64,000 bases of DNA from Taeniopygia guttata (GCF_048771995.1 NC_133050.1:2058501-2122500); one strand, 5' to 3'; shown: positions 49,113 to 60,345, numbered from the stretch's first letter. A program made the numbers and translations. Notes: a model not told the origin generated them from the letters alone.

Positions 49113-50290
49113 CAATAAGGCAATACCACAATATAATAACACAATAAAATAGAAAAACATTATTCTAAAGATAACATAGCTAAAAGGAGCAAATGACTCA
49201 TAATAAAAATTTCACGTTACAGCTTGCAATTAGTCCTTGTACAGAGGACTCAGTGGCTCTGGGCCTGCGGTCACCAACATCCCGGGGCTGTGGGGACACA
49301 GGGACCTCCAGCTCCTGGAGGAAATGTGTCCTGGCCCTTGGACAATTGGCAGTCACCACTCACAGGTCATTGGAAAAGGGATAATTACCACTCCCAGCTC
49401 AGGCTGCAGACCATGGCTGACACACTCTCACCATCACATCACAGTGGGGTACTGGCTGGAAGGATCACGGCTCAGGTCAGGTCTTCAGGTAGGGACTGGG
49501 AGAGCCATTCAGGGCACAAGAGCTTCAGCAGCCTGCATAAAAGGGAAGAAAACTGAAAGATCAGGCACATTTCTGAAAAAAAAAAACAACCCACATTTAT
49601 TTCCCAAACCCTGTTTTGGGAGGTCAGAGCAGTAGGCAGAAGGTGGCACAGGTTTAGTAGATGGCACCTGCCCACAGGCAGGCAGCTGGGTGCTTTCCTG
49701 TGACTGGTTACTGCACTTTCCATTACCATTGGTTGTTTTTAAGGCAGCAGAAGATACTTTTGGGGGGTAAAATGAGACCAGCACCATGGGAATGACTCCG
49801 GCATCTCAACATTTCCTGTGGGCTCCATGCACATGACTTAGGATGGTGCAGACCAAGCTGCTCAAGTGCCCAGCTCTGCCTCCCATTTCATAGGAAGAAA
49901 GAAAAAGAGTTCAGCAGGGCTCAACCTGAAATGATATTTTGTAGCTTACGGCTCTCCTCAGAGCTCTGGTAAGAGAGGAAGGTCTCTGTCCCTGAAAGCC
50001 ACGGACCCTTGGAATGCACAATGGACCTGTGTGTCACTTCAAGAGACACCAAGAAGCCCTGCCACTTTGAAAGGGCAGCTGTTGTTTCACTGCTGCATTT
50101 CTTGGCTCGACAAAGCCCCTCCGACCCGCACTACGGCCTGAGCTTGAAGATATAAAGTACCACTCTGGAGGACAGGCATGGAAAGCTTGCCAAAGGCTGA
50201 AGGCAGCACTCTGATTCCCCCTTTTCCCAAGACGTTTCTTTAGCTGAAGTTGCTGACAAGGACCGGCCTTGACACACCAAAATGGGTTTG
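49113..50290. other. No gene recognised
   Basis: Starts with an AT-rich stretch (49,080-49,190); the rest is ordinary. Open frames are under about 135 codons and are shadows or unassigned. Confidence 0.45.
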
Positions 50291-50294
50291 CTGT

Positions 50295-50300
50295 TTTATT
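50295..50300 (-). promoter_or_regulatory. AATAAA poly(A) signal for the PIM-like gene
   Basis: TTTATT on the plus strand, 64 bp past the stop codon at 50,364-50,366 in gene orientation. Confidence 0.6.
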
Positions 50301-50363
50301 TTCCAGGTCCTCAGTCCTGCGTGGGGCTCGGTAAGTGGGTGCTGCAGAGGCTCCGGCAAGGCA

Positions 50364-53300
50364 TCAAAAACGCCGGCCCCACACCCAATGGTGGCGCGAG
50401 ATCTCCTCCAGCTCCGGCCTGTCCGCAGGGTGCTTGGCCAAACACCATCGGATCAGGTGCTGGAGCTCTGGGGAGAGAAGCCAGAAAGCGCCGGTCACCG
50501 CCAGAAGTCTCCTGCCCAGCTGCCCCCGTCACCCGCGGGGCCCGGGCCGTGCCGCGAGCGCTCTGGGCCGTGCCGGGCTCCCGACCGGCTCGGCCCCGCG
50601 CGGGAGAGCGGCACGGCGGGACGCGGCCGCCTCCTCCGGCCGCCCGTGCCGCGCTGACCCCGTCGGCACGGGCCCCTCCTGCGGCCGGCCCGTGAGGGCA
50701 GATCCACGTCCCGCGGAGCTGCGTGAGGGCCGCGCCGGGCGTGCGCCGCCAGCTGCCAAAGCCCGCCGGCTTGAGGCCGGACACCCACCTGGAGAGAGCT
50801 GCCGCCGGAAGAAGAGCTTCCCCAGCACGATGGCTTGGTCGTCCTGGAAGGGGAGGCTGCCGCAGACCATGACGTACAGCAGCACGCCCAGGGACCAGGT
50901 GGTCGCCGCGTGGCCGTGGTAGCAACCCAGCCAGGTCCACTCGGGCGGGCTGTACACGCGTGTTCCTAGGGGAGACAGGCGGCGCTGGCCGAGCGCAGGC
51001 TGCTGCCTTCCAGAGCCTGGCACCAGCCTCCTGACCGAGGCAGGGGCTGCGCCCGCGGCCACAGCTTCCCCCCCGAGGCCACCCCGCATCCCCCAGCCAG
51101 CTGGCCAAAGGCAGGAAACCATTCCGCAAGGCCAAGAAGGCCAGCGGAGCAGCCCAGGCCCTTGTGGGCCCGCTGAGCCCAGGGGCCGGGAGCCGCTTTG
51201 GCTGGCCCCCCTGTCGGCAGGGCCGGCAGCCGCCTCCTGGGGCACGGCATCCGCCCTGTGCCAAAGGGCAGCCGGCTGAAGGCCGCGGCCCGGGAGGGAA
51301 CGGGGCCGTGCAGTGCCTGGCACCGGGAGCAGGGCCCAGGCCATGGGCTCACCGGCAAAGTCCTTGAAGGCCCGCTCCTGGAGGAAGGTGCTGCAACCGA
51401 AGTCGATGAGCTTCAGGTCGCCGCTCTCCGGGTCCACGAGGAGGTTCTCCGGCTTGATGTCCCGGTGCAGGACGCCGCAGGCGATGCAGTGCCGCACGGC
51501 CTCCAGCACCTGGCAGAAAAGCCAGCGCGCCTGCTCCTCGCACAGGAACCCCTGGTCCTGCTCCTGCAGGAACTCCAGGAGATCCCGTGATGCCCCCGGA
51601 CGCTCCAGCACCAGGATGAAGCTATCCGGCAGCTCAAACCAGTCGAGCAGCTGGATGATGTTCTGGCAGCCAGAGCCCACCTTCTCCATCAGCACCACCT
51701 CCAAGGGCACGCGGGTGCCATCGGGCTGTGAGGAGGAGAAAATGAGTCCCTGCGGCAGGTGCTGCTGCTGCTGCTGCTGCAGGCCTGGGGCTGCGCTGCG
51801 CCCTGCCCGGGATGCCCCAGTGCCCCCTGCCGCAGCCTCCCAGGCGCTTGCGCTTCCTCCCGCCCGGGGGATGCTCGGGGCTGCCCCTGCCCGGCCCCGG
51901 CACCGCTGTTCGGCGTGCCCAGGCCCGCGGGGCTGCGGCTCCGCACGCTGAGCCCGCCCCGGGATTCTCCCTGCCCGCCACGCCCCGCTCTGTCCCGCTG
52001 GCCCCGCTCGCTCACCAGCTCGTCCCACTGCAGGACGCTCTCCCGGGCCACGCGTTTGAGGGCCACCTGCGAGCCATGGGGAGAGGAGGGCTGAGCTCCA
52101 GCCCTGCCCCTCCCCGCCGCTGCCCCTCCGCCCAGGCCCGGCCGTCGCGGCCACTCACCGGGCTGCCGTCCGAGAGGCGGATGCCCGAGAAGACGGTGCT
52201 GAAGCCGCCGCTGCCCAGCTGCGGGCCCAGCAGGTACCGCTCCTGCCGCTGCCTCCTTTGCCCTGCGGCCAAGAGCGAGCCATCAGCCTTGCGCCCAGGA
52301 CCCGCCCCTCCCGCAAGTGCCGCGAGTGGAGCGGGCCGGGCCCCGCGGGCCGCCGCGCTCTCACCCGCTTCCTGCTGCGCGCCGGGCAGCGGCCGCCGCC
52401 CTGCAGCCGCCGGGCTGGCGAGCGGCAGAGCCGGGCCGGGGCAGCGCGCACAGGCGGCTGCGGCAGCCCCGGGCCAGCGGGGCAGGGCGGCACCGGCGCT
52501 GTCCCCGGCGTCGTGGGCTGGGCTCTGCTCCTGCCGACGGCCGGGGCTGCAGCCCGAGGCTTGGCACGGGGGAGACCCAGGAGCGGCTGCAAAGCAGACA
52601 GGGCGTTTTCAAGCCGGGCCATCGGAGGCACTGGAAACAGCCAGCGACTGGGCTGCTCTCAGGGGCCCTGGCCTGGCCTGGCCGCGCCCCTCCAGAGCCC
52701 CGGCGGAGCCTCAGGCAGCTCCTCAGAAGATCTCACCTGCTACTAGAAAGCCCTTTGCGGCACTCGAGGGCTGTCTCGGGGCAGCTTCCTGCAGATGGAG
52801 GAACCTCTGAAAGCTCGTCTCCACCACCAGGCTCAGGCTGTTGCCAGCTGGCAGAAGCGGCACAGCGTCCTGGCTGTCCTGGCCGCTGTGGGATGACCAC
52901 AGCTGGCTCCAGGACACTTGCTGCCCTGTCAGCTGCTCCTGAGCAGGCTCCCCCACATCGGGCTGGGCTCCCATTTGGACTTGTGGGCTTTCGACTGACA
53001 CGTAAAGGGTCAGGATTGCACCCATGTCGTTGACGTCTGTGAGTCCAAGGGAGCTAGGAGACCTGTCCACGGGCTCTGCTCCTTCCGCAGGCTGACAGGT
53101 CTCACTGAGCCTCTGCGAGGGATGGAGGCTGTCAGAGATAGCAGAGGCTGCTGGCAGGGTGCAGGGTCTCTGACAGCCTGAGGTTCCTGCATGGATGGTG
53201 GTGGCTCCCCCCTGCTGTGCCATCCTTGCAGGCCTTGAGGCTCTCCCAGGGATGGAGAATCTTGCTGGGAGCAGCCTCTGGAAGGTATGGAGGCTTGTGG

Positions 53301-53745
53301 AGGAGCTGGCCGAGGCACAGCAGGGCAGGTGGCCTCGCTCCAGCAGCTCCTTCAGCTCTTTCCACAAGGCCTGCCACATCCCAGAGTAGAGGGGCGCACG
53401 TGTCTCGTTGCCGTCCCAGAGCTGCAGCATCAGTTCCTGCAGCTCCCGGGCCACTGCCAGGCAGGGGCCGCAGCCGCAGGGGCTGCCCAGGGGGCTGGCG
53501 GGAGCACGTGGCTGCTCGCCAGGAGCAGCCCGAGGCCTGGGGAACCTGGGAGCCACAGGGGCTCCTCGCTTCCTCCGTGAGCCTCTGGGCCGGACCCTGG
53601 GGCGCTGGCTCCTCTTCGCTGTCCGTGTGCTCCGGCTCCGTGGTTGCCGGTGGCCAAAGGCCCACCAGACAGCCACGGCGGCCAGCAGCAGGACAAGCGC
53701 AGTCACCAGGACGTCACCGTCACCCATGGCTCCAGCACGTCCCAT
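50364..53745 (-). CDS. PIM-like serine/threonine kinase with a predicted N-terminal membrane anchor
   Basis: Minus-strand exons: 52,737-53,745; 52,365-52,586; 52,159-52,262; 52,016-52,066; 51,353-51,725; 50,789-50,965; 50,364-50,467 (stop TGA). All have GT/AG borders and fit in phase: 2,040 nt, 679 residues. Residues 12-30 are a membrane segment ([17 protein letters not shown]) followed by an Arg/Lys-rich stretch, so the kinase should face the cytosol. Kinase motifs: glycine loop LGSGGF (426-431), VALK lysine 449, alpha-C glutamate 471 in PLEVVL, PIM-type hinge ERP (503-505), HRDIKPEN (549-556), DFG (570-572), [10 protein letters not shown], and the final [12 protein letters not shown] helix. 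This matches PIM1 from loop to end. No damage seen. Residues 37-336 match nothing I know. The first exon could instead be a separate gene whose donor is used otherwise; the kinase part itself is near certain. A second Met at 53,727 is an alternative start. Confidence 0.8.
51762..51782 (+). repeat. (GCT)7 microsatellite in a PIM intron
   Basis: Seven GCT/CTG triplets in the intron between the exons at 51,725 and 52,016. Confidence 0.9.
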
Positions 53746-53754
53746 CGCGACTGC

Positions 53755-54990
53755 ACTGGCAGCTGCCGGCGCTGGCCTGTCTCACCCAGCGACAGCGCGG
53801 TGATGTCACAGTGGTGTCACAGTGCTGCGGCCAGCACAGCCCTGGGACATCACAGCCCTGCCTGACGCCAGCGCTCTGCCCTTTGTGCCATCACAGCCCT
53901 GCCTCAGCCCCGCCCTCCGCAGTGCCCCAGGAGGGGTAAGGGGGCTCCCTATGGGCACTTGCCAGCTCTCTGGAGCAGAGTGGGTGGAAGATTCTTCTTT
54001 AAGAAGGACACAGGGATGAGGAGGGGAATGCTGATGGTCTCACCTCCTTGCTGGCAGAGCATGGGACATGGATTGTCCAATGTGACACTGCAAGTCCTTG
54101 AGGAGGGCAAGCCCTGCTCAGTAACATCCAAGCCATCTGTGTGCTGTCTACCACATTCCCGTCCTGAATCCAAACCCAGCTCTTTGCCGCTCCCTGGGAA
54201 GAAAATGGATCCTATCCCATTGAAAACCAGTACATCAGCCCATTCTTCAGCCAGCACACCCTGTCTCTCTTTGTCTCACACCTGGACACCTGCTCCAGGT
54301 GTATTCTGCGAGGGACAGGATCAAAACTGCACTTAAAATCCTGAAATAGAACCTGCATTGCCTTCCCATCATCCATGAGACGGGTGACCTTATGTTAGGG
54401 AACCAGTGAGTGGCAGCCAGGGTGCGCTTGAGTTTCGGGAATGCCGCATCTCCTCGTCTCCTCATTTCCCAGGCAGACCCTGCCACGAGGGCGTGGCCGA
54501 AGCGGCCCGAGGATCCGGGCATTCTTAGGAGAATGGTGAGTAGCAGACTTGTGGCTTTGTGGCTGCTGTGCAGCTCAGATCATGCAGTGATGTTTGGTGT
54601 TCTTGATTGTAGCTGGGCAAGGGCCACAGGTCGGTGCCTGCAGGAAATTGCCAGCAGGGGAGGCAGCCTTCCTTCGTACCTGATGTGGATTCCCTTCCCC
54701 GGACATCCTAGAGATATTTTTAGGATTGGTGACTGATAAACACAATGTGTTTTGATGGATGGTTTTAGTTAGTGGTGCTTGTTTTGTTTTGGTTGTGGAA
54801 CTATTTATCTTGGGTTTTTTTGTGAGTATTTTAAATAAGGTTTGACACAGTGAGTAGGACTGTCATGTAGTTTATTTTTTGTGGAAACATAAGTATACCT
54901 TTAGGTTATGAAATTGACAGGACTACTTTATTGACTACTTACCAAGTCTTTTTTAGGAGTAAATTTTTGTAAGTCTGATTTTGAAATCAA
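53755..54990. other. No gene recognised; upstream flank of the PIM-like gene
   Basis: 53,800-53,900 repeats GTGATGTCACAGTGG and ACATCACAGCCCTGCCT motifs, giving TGATGTCA/TGACATCA cores like those of the MROH array. The stretch 54,740-55,030 is T/G-rich on the plus strand. The core promoter of the PIM-like gene should lie near 53,750-53,950 but shows no clear TATA box. Confidence 0.4.
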
Positions 54991-55079
54991 AGAAGAAAAA
55001 TGAGAAGACGAAGGAGGTAGAGAAGTTATCTCCTTCTAGGATAGAAAGGGTTTAACATAGAAACTGCTTTGTCTAATGT

Positions 55080-55900
55080 TGCGTGGGGCATTTCCGTGCG
55101 ACAGCCGGGCTGCCCGCGGGGCTCGGCAGCAGGAGAGCCCCGAGCCGGGCAGGGCGGGGCGCCGGGGCGGGCTCGGGGTGGAGCCGGGGCTCTGTGAGGC
55201 TCCCCCTCCTGTCCCTCTCTCTGCCCCTCTTTCCTCCTCCCCGTATTCCTCTTTTTTCTCTCTTTCCCGCATTTCCCACTCTCCCCAAAGCAGCTCCGTT
55301 CCCTCCCTTTCCCGCTACCCTTCCTTCCTCTTCCCTGTATTCCTGTTCTTTGACCCCCAGACCGTCCCCTCCTCTCCCTCCCAAACCCGACCTCCCACTG
55401 CCCTCACTCCGTCCTGTCCCTGCCCCGCTACTCCGTTCTATTCCCCCTCTCTCCCTCCTCTGTCCACCGTCCCTCTTTCTTCCCTGCCGGCCTTTTCCTT
55501 CCCTTCCCGCTTTCCTCCAGAGCCCGACCTCCCTCCCACCCTTCCGCATGCCCCGCTCTCCCTCCTCTCTTCCTGCCGCCCCTTCCCTTCTTTCCCCCGC
55601 AGCCGCGGGGCTCGGGGCGCGGAGAATAAAGCCCCGAGGGCCGGAGCCCGGCGCCCCCCGGCCCTTGCGGGAGTCCCCGCCCGGGGCCGGAGCTCTCGGC
55701 GGATCCCCCCGCGCCGCTCGGACACCGCCCGGCGCTGCCGGACCTGCGGCTCCGCCACCGTCGCGCTGAGAGCAGCCCCGCTCTGCGCCGTGCCGGCCGT
55801 GCCGCGTCCCCGCCGCCTCTGCCGCTCCCAATTTCTGCCCCTGGCCTGCGACAGCGAGGCGGGGCGGGAGCTTCACGCCTTCTGGGGGCTGCCCCCCCTT
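55080..55900. promoter_or_regulatory. CpG island with a ~400-bp polypyrimidine tract
   Basis: CpG-rich ends (55,080-55,190 and 55,600-55,880) flank 55,200-55,605, where the plus strand is overwhelmingly C/T (CCTCTTTCCTCCTCCCCGTA and so on). Overlapping 220-317-codon open frames on both strands arise from this composition. A promoter role is likely; no gene is identified. Confidence 0.6.
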
Positions 55901-55999
55901 TCTTGTTGCGGCAGAGTCCCTTTCGGGGGGGATGGAGGTGTGGAAAGGGCTGGAAGGGAGTGCTGGGCTGCTGTCCAGGGCAGTTGGACTCGTTCTGTG

Positions 56000-57005
56000 C
56001 ATTCTTTGGGGGTCAGGAAAAGGGGCTGAAGACTCGGGGCTCTGATGTCATTTGGGGCACCCCAGGGTCCCTAGGAGAGGGAGGCACACTGCGGTGGGGG
56101 AGTGGGTGGGTGGCGAATGAGGGGTGGGGGTCACGCTGGGTGCCGTCCCGCAGAGGGACCTAAAGCTGCCCTAAAATTCCCAGGGAGGGGTGTGTGTAGA
56201 ATACTAAAACCTGGCAAGTGTTTCGTTTTTATAGGTATTGGTAAAGAATAGGTATCTATGGCTAAATTCATTTGGAAAGAAGCCCTCTCTCTATCCATTC
56301 ATTTGTATCCAGGAATGTAGGAAACTCAGACTGGGGATGGGCAGTAGTTTTGAAAATCATGCCCTAAGGTTTTTATCTAGTGCTGAACCAAGCAAGTGCC
56401 CTGAAACCATCGGAGCAGCTGCAGGGGCTGAAGGGAACAGGAAGGGCTCTCCGGCACCTTTTGCCTCCGTTCTCTGCCATTCTCCCTCGCAGTCCCGGAA
56501 GAGGCGTCTGTCATGCAGCCTGCCAAAATGAACACCTGTAAAATCCTAGCTCTGCCTTTTGTTTAAGGTGTTTTTACTTCATATTTATGTCATCACAGAA
56601 AGCAAGGAAAGAAGAAATGTGACTGGTTCCCACTATTGCTCCGTGCAGGCACTTTTAAAGGCTGCTGTACTTATGTTCTCTTTTTCCACTCCAAGCTTGA
56701 CTTTCCCCCTCCTTTTTCGAGGTCTGCCGCTTTGGGTGTCCCAAGGAGGGCAGGGTTCCTCAGCAGGGGTCTTAGGAGTTGGTGCTGATTCTGCTTTTTC
56801 CGAAGGTGTATCGAAGTGTGCTACCAAAATGACTATTTTCTCTATGGAAAGTTTTCTCTCAATGACAATCAATGCATGTATGTGTTTTAACCGTGTAACC
56901 AGATGGATTAAGAAAAACCAACACCCGTAGTAGATTTCTGCTTGATCTGTGTCTGTAAGAAGTGGGCTGTGTGCTGGAGAGGGAGAGACGCTGTTGGAGA
57001 GTGGC
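56000..57005. other. No gene recognised
   Basis: Open frames up to 126 codons; no domain or splice pattern stands out. Confidence 0.4.
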
Positions 57006-57013
57006 AACAGCAC

Positions 57014-57200
57014 CAGGTGTGAGCTGTGAGGATGAGGAAGGCTCAGAGCAGCCCCAGGTGAGAGCTGTGAGGATGAGGAAGGCTCAGAGCAGCCCCAGGT
57101 GTGAGCTGTGAGGATGAGGAGGGCTCAGAGCAGCCCCAGGTGTGAGCTGTGAGGATGAGGAAGGCTCAGAGCAGCCCCAGGTGTGAGCTGTGAGGATGAG
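57014..57200 (+). repeat. 41-bp minisatellite, 4.5 units
   Basis: Unit AGGTGTGAGCTGTGAGGATG + AGGAAGGCTCAGAGCAGCCCC, four full copies differing by one or two bases plus a partial fifth that runs on into GGGCGGCTCC. Confidence 0.95.
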
Positions 57201-58780
57201 GGGCGGCTCCTGCCGGGGGAGGTTGTTTTAGGGAGAGGGTTTGCTTCAGCTGGCTTTTGCATGGAGCTGCTGCTGGAGAAGGGGAGTTTATGGGGAGCTC
57301 CCGGGCCTGTCTCATGGAAAGACGATGGGCGCTTCGGACAGGGTCTGGGGGATCACCTGGATATGCACTTGTGTACGTGGAGCATTGCTCAAAGGAGGTG
57401 CCGAGGGACAAACTTTTGTGCCGAGAAGCAGCAGCCAAACAGGTGAGCCGGTGCGCCTTTGTAGCGGGGACTTCTCTCCTTTCCCTTTTAAATTTCGTCT
57501 TGCCAATCCCTCCCAGTTGCCCCCAGGAAAAAAAAAAAAAAGGATTTTGAGGACAAAAGAAATTCAAATTGAGGGTACCGGTGTCTGAACTAGTGGGGGA
57601 TTCCCCTTCACTTGTGGTTTTGAGGGTAGTGATTGAAGGAAAACCTGCCTTTTCCAGGGTGTTAGGGATATCACAGGGGAGACAGAGAATCCCTGTGCTG
57701 CCTTTTAAATGGAAGGGGAAAAATATTGTTGTCGTATGATGGGTTTGACTTGAGGGTAGCTCCCCACCCTTTTCATCATCCTGAGGTTGAAACGGAGGGG
57801 GCTGCCCTGTTGTCCCTCCTTTTAAAGGGTTTGAATTGAGGCAAAAATCCCCCTTTTGCCATCATTTGAGGGAAGCTCCTTCTCTTCTGCTCTTCTAGGG
57901 GATGAAATTGAAGGGAAGCCCACATTTCTTTGCCCTGGTTGAAGTGAGGTGAGCGCCTGAGTGTGGTGTCAGTTTTGGCGCTTCAAAGGAAGGGAGCTGC
58001 AGCTGTGGCAGTGCTGGAAGGGTGGAAACCGGGCTGTGCTGCTGCATTTGGGGGCACTTCTTCTGCCCCTGGTGCCGGGAGCGCGGCTTCTCATTTTCCA
58101 GCGTTCCTTGCTGTGGGGCTTTTGAGGAATTTCTTGGATCATTTTCTTTTGTTCGTAGTTGGTGTATGAGGAGGGCCATGGGGTACTTCTTGGTTGTTAT
58201 GGTTCTTGCTCCAGGTGCTGATGACAAGGATTTTTTTGGATTGAGCGTTGTTGTTGGATTTCTTTTTGATCGGTTCTTATGTTTTTAAAGGATGTGCTTT
58301 TAAAAGTTTACAGTGGTTTTTATGGGTCGTAGCATGAAGTAGAGGGTAGGTTTTTAATTTGGTTGTGGTGGCTTTTATTAGCGGGAGTATGTAGTGTCTG
58401 TTTAGGTGAGTTTGAAGTAGTCCTGTAGTTAATTAGTGAGGTTTTTTAATATTGCTAATTGCATTTTTGTTTATTATATTATAGGGGTTTGATTCATTTG
58501 CCTTATTTGATTGCCATGTATGTTTTATTTTTGCAGAGAATTTTGAAGATATTGTTTATGGTTACATTTATCTTTTGGCCACATGTTTATTTCTAGATGG
58601 TATTTGTGTTTTGGTGATTTGAGGCATTATGGCTTTCTTGTGTTAGGAATACTTATTTTATTGTTGTTAGTATAAGCTTTTTGCTTAGTTTTTTTTTTTT
58701 TTTTTGTAGTTTCATGTGTTTGGTTGTCATTTTTTATTAATTTTATTTTTGGGAACATGGGTATTTCTCTGGTGGATTTT
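57200..58780. other. No gene recognised; C-poor, G/T-rich block at the right
   Basis: 57,200-57,960 has repeated TTGAGGG.AG motifs. From about 58,140 to 58,760 the plus strand is strikingly poor in C and rich in T and G, ending with a T run (about 22) at 58,685-58,707. Confidence 0.5.
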
Positions 58781-58784
58781 TTAA

Positions 58785-59112
58785 GGGGCACATCCTTTGC
58801 CGTTTGGATTTTTTGCAGGTGGCCACCCCCTCAGGGCCACAGGCCCCTGAGCACAAACACTGGCCCTTTTCCCTGGGAAAGAAAACTCGCCAGCCCGGGT
58901 TCCTGATGTCAGTTTGTAGGGTTCATTTGGGACTGTCAGGGCAGCATAGGTTTGAGATATGGGGAGCTTGGGTGTGGGGCACATCCTTTGCCATTCAGAT
59001 TTTTTGCAGGCGGCTGCCCGCTCCAGGCCACAGGCCCCTGAACACAAACGCTGTCCCTTTTCCCTGGGAAAGAAAACTTGCCAGCCCAGGTCCCTGATGT
59101 CAGTTTGCAGGA
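58785..59112 (+). repeat. Tandem duplication carrying two copies of the ~85-bp repeat
   Basis: GGGGCACATCCTTTGCC starts both halves (58,785 and 58,976), followed by TTTTTTGCAGG and the ~85-bp repeat with TTTCCCTGGGAAAGAAAACT (58,845-58,930; 59,036-59,112). The second half is a shorter copy. Confidence 0.9.
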
Positions 59113-59649
59113 GGTGTTTGGCATTGCCCCGGCAACCAGAATTGTATTTTGCTGCAGCTTTGGTCGGGGAGATCTGGGGTGCCCCCTCCTTCTCTCACCT
59201 CCTCCCCTCAGCCCTGTTCTTCTCTGTCCCTGTCTCCATCCCTCACCCCTATTTGCACGTCCAGCCCACGCTGCCCCACTCTCTCTCCACCCTTCACCCT
59301 CCCCATCCTGCCCCATCCCTCACTCCCCTGTGGCTCCCTGCAGCACCACATGGGAGCCCGAACTCGTGGGGATAGTGCGGCCCTGGCAGCAGGACAGCAC
59401 CGAAATGAAACGGGCCGGGACGACGTCTGTGGGCTGCACGGTGTCACCAAGGGACCTGGGGCTGAGGGGAGGGGGCTGGAGGGTGACACAGAGGTTGGGG
59501 GCTGCTGACAGGCAGAAGGGGTCTTTAGGAGTACAAAGGGGGGCTCCATGGTGGCACAGAGATGCTGCAGTGGGGTACCTGAGGGTGACACAAGGAGGCT
59601 GAGAGGCAGGGGGTGCCTTGAGGGACAAAGTGGGGGGTGCCTGTGGGTG

Positions 59650-60025
59650 ACAGGTGAACCTGCCCTCACACCACCCTTAACCGCACCCTAAATACCACCC
59701 CGGGTGCAGCGTGCACGGTGGAGGTTAGGGGGCCAAGGGACAGTGTCGGGGCCTTGCGGTGACACGCTGACATTACGGGCTGAGGGGCAAAGAGGGGGGA
59801 CTTGACAGGTGGAGAGCTGACACTGAGAGTTAGGGGTGCAAAGGACAGGACACAGGGTACCAGGAAGGGTTAGGGTACAGCATCAGCCCTCACTCCAACC
59901 CTAAGCTCACCCTAAACAGCACCTCTAGAACACCATTTTTCCCCAACAGCAGCTGCAGGCAGTGACCCTAATGCTGGGACAGCCCCAAAACCCTCCCAGC
60001 AGCTGCAGGCAGTGACCCTAATTAA
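59650..60025. repeat. Degenerate telomere-like motifs and a 26-bp direct repeat
   Basis: Several ACCCTAA/TTAGGG hexamers in both orientations (for example near 59,685, 59,725, 59,838, 59,872, 59,898, 59,911). CAGCAGCTGCAGGCAGTGAC + CCTAAT occurs twice (about 59,947 and 59,998). No pure (TTAGGG)n run. Confidence 0.6.
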
Positions 60026-60099
60026 AAGGAAGGGATGATATTTGCTGGCTAGAGGGTGACTGGTAGAGGCTGGGGACTGAGCACTTTTTTAGGGTCTTT

Positions 60100-60345
60100 T
60101 TTTAGTGTTTTTAAATGATATTTGAGGGGTTTTCTAACAGGAGCTTTTTAGAAACTTTCTAGGAGCGTTTAGGATACTTCTGGGCTTTTTCAGGGCTTTT
60201 GAAAGATTTTTTCAAGTTATTTTAAGGGCTTTCTTAGTACTAATTAGAATTTTTAGGGTTTCTTTTTTTTGGGGGTGTTCTTGGGGCTTTTCAGGACTAT
60301 TTAAAAATTTTTAGGGCTTTTTTAGGACTATTAGGGGTATGTGGA
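60100..60345 (+). repeat. T-rich degenerate TTTTTAGGGC(T) repeats
   Basis: Irregular repeats of TTTTxAGGGCTTTT with variants, ending where an LTR begins. Confidence 0.7.

Noticed and set aside
50529-52154. 541-codon minus-strand frame as a single-exon PIM gene
   Set aside because: It reads through introns of the PIM-like gene. The exon model with GT/AG borders restores the kinase sequence, including [10 protein letters not shown], without intron-coded insertions.
52155-52631. In-frame continuation of the membrane exon through the acceptor at 52,631
   Set aside because: Splicing there keeps an open frame but not the PIM frame, and it runs to a stop at 52,155. The acceptor at 52,587 is stronger and gives the kinase.
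55073-56029. 309- and 317-codon frames on opposite strands
   Set aside because: They come from the polypyrimidine/CpG-rich island (Pro/Ser/Phe-rich one way, Gly/Arg/Glu-rich the other). No domain found.
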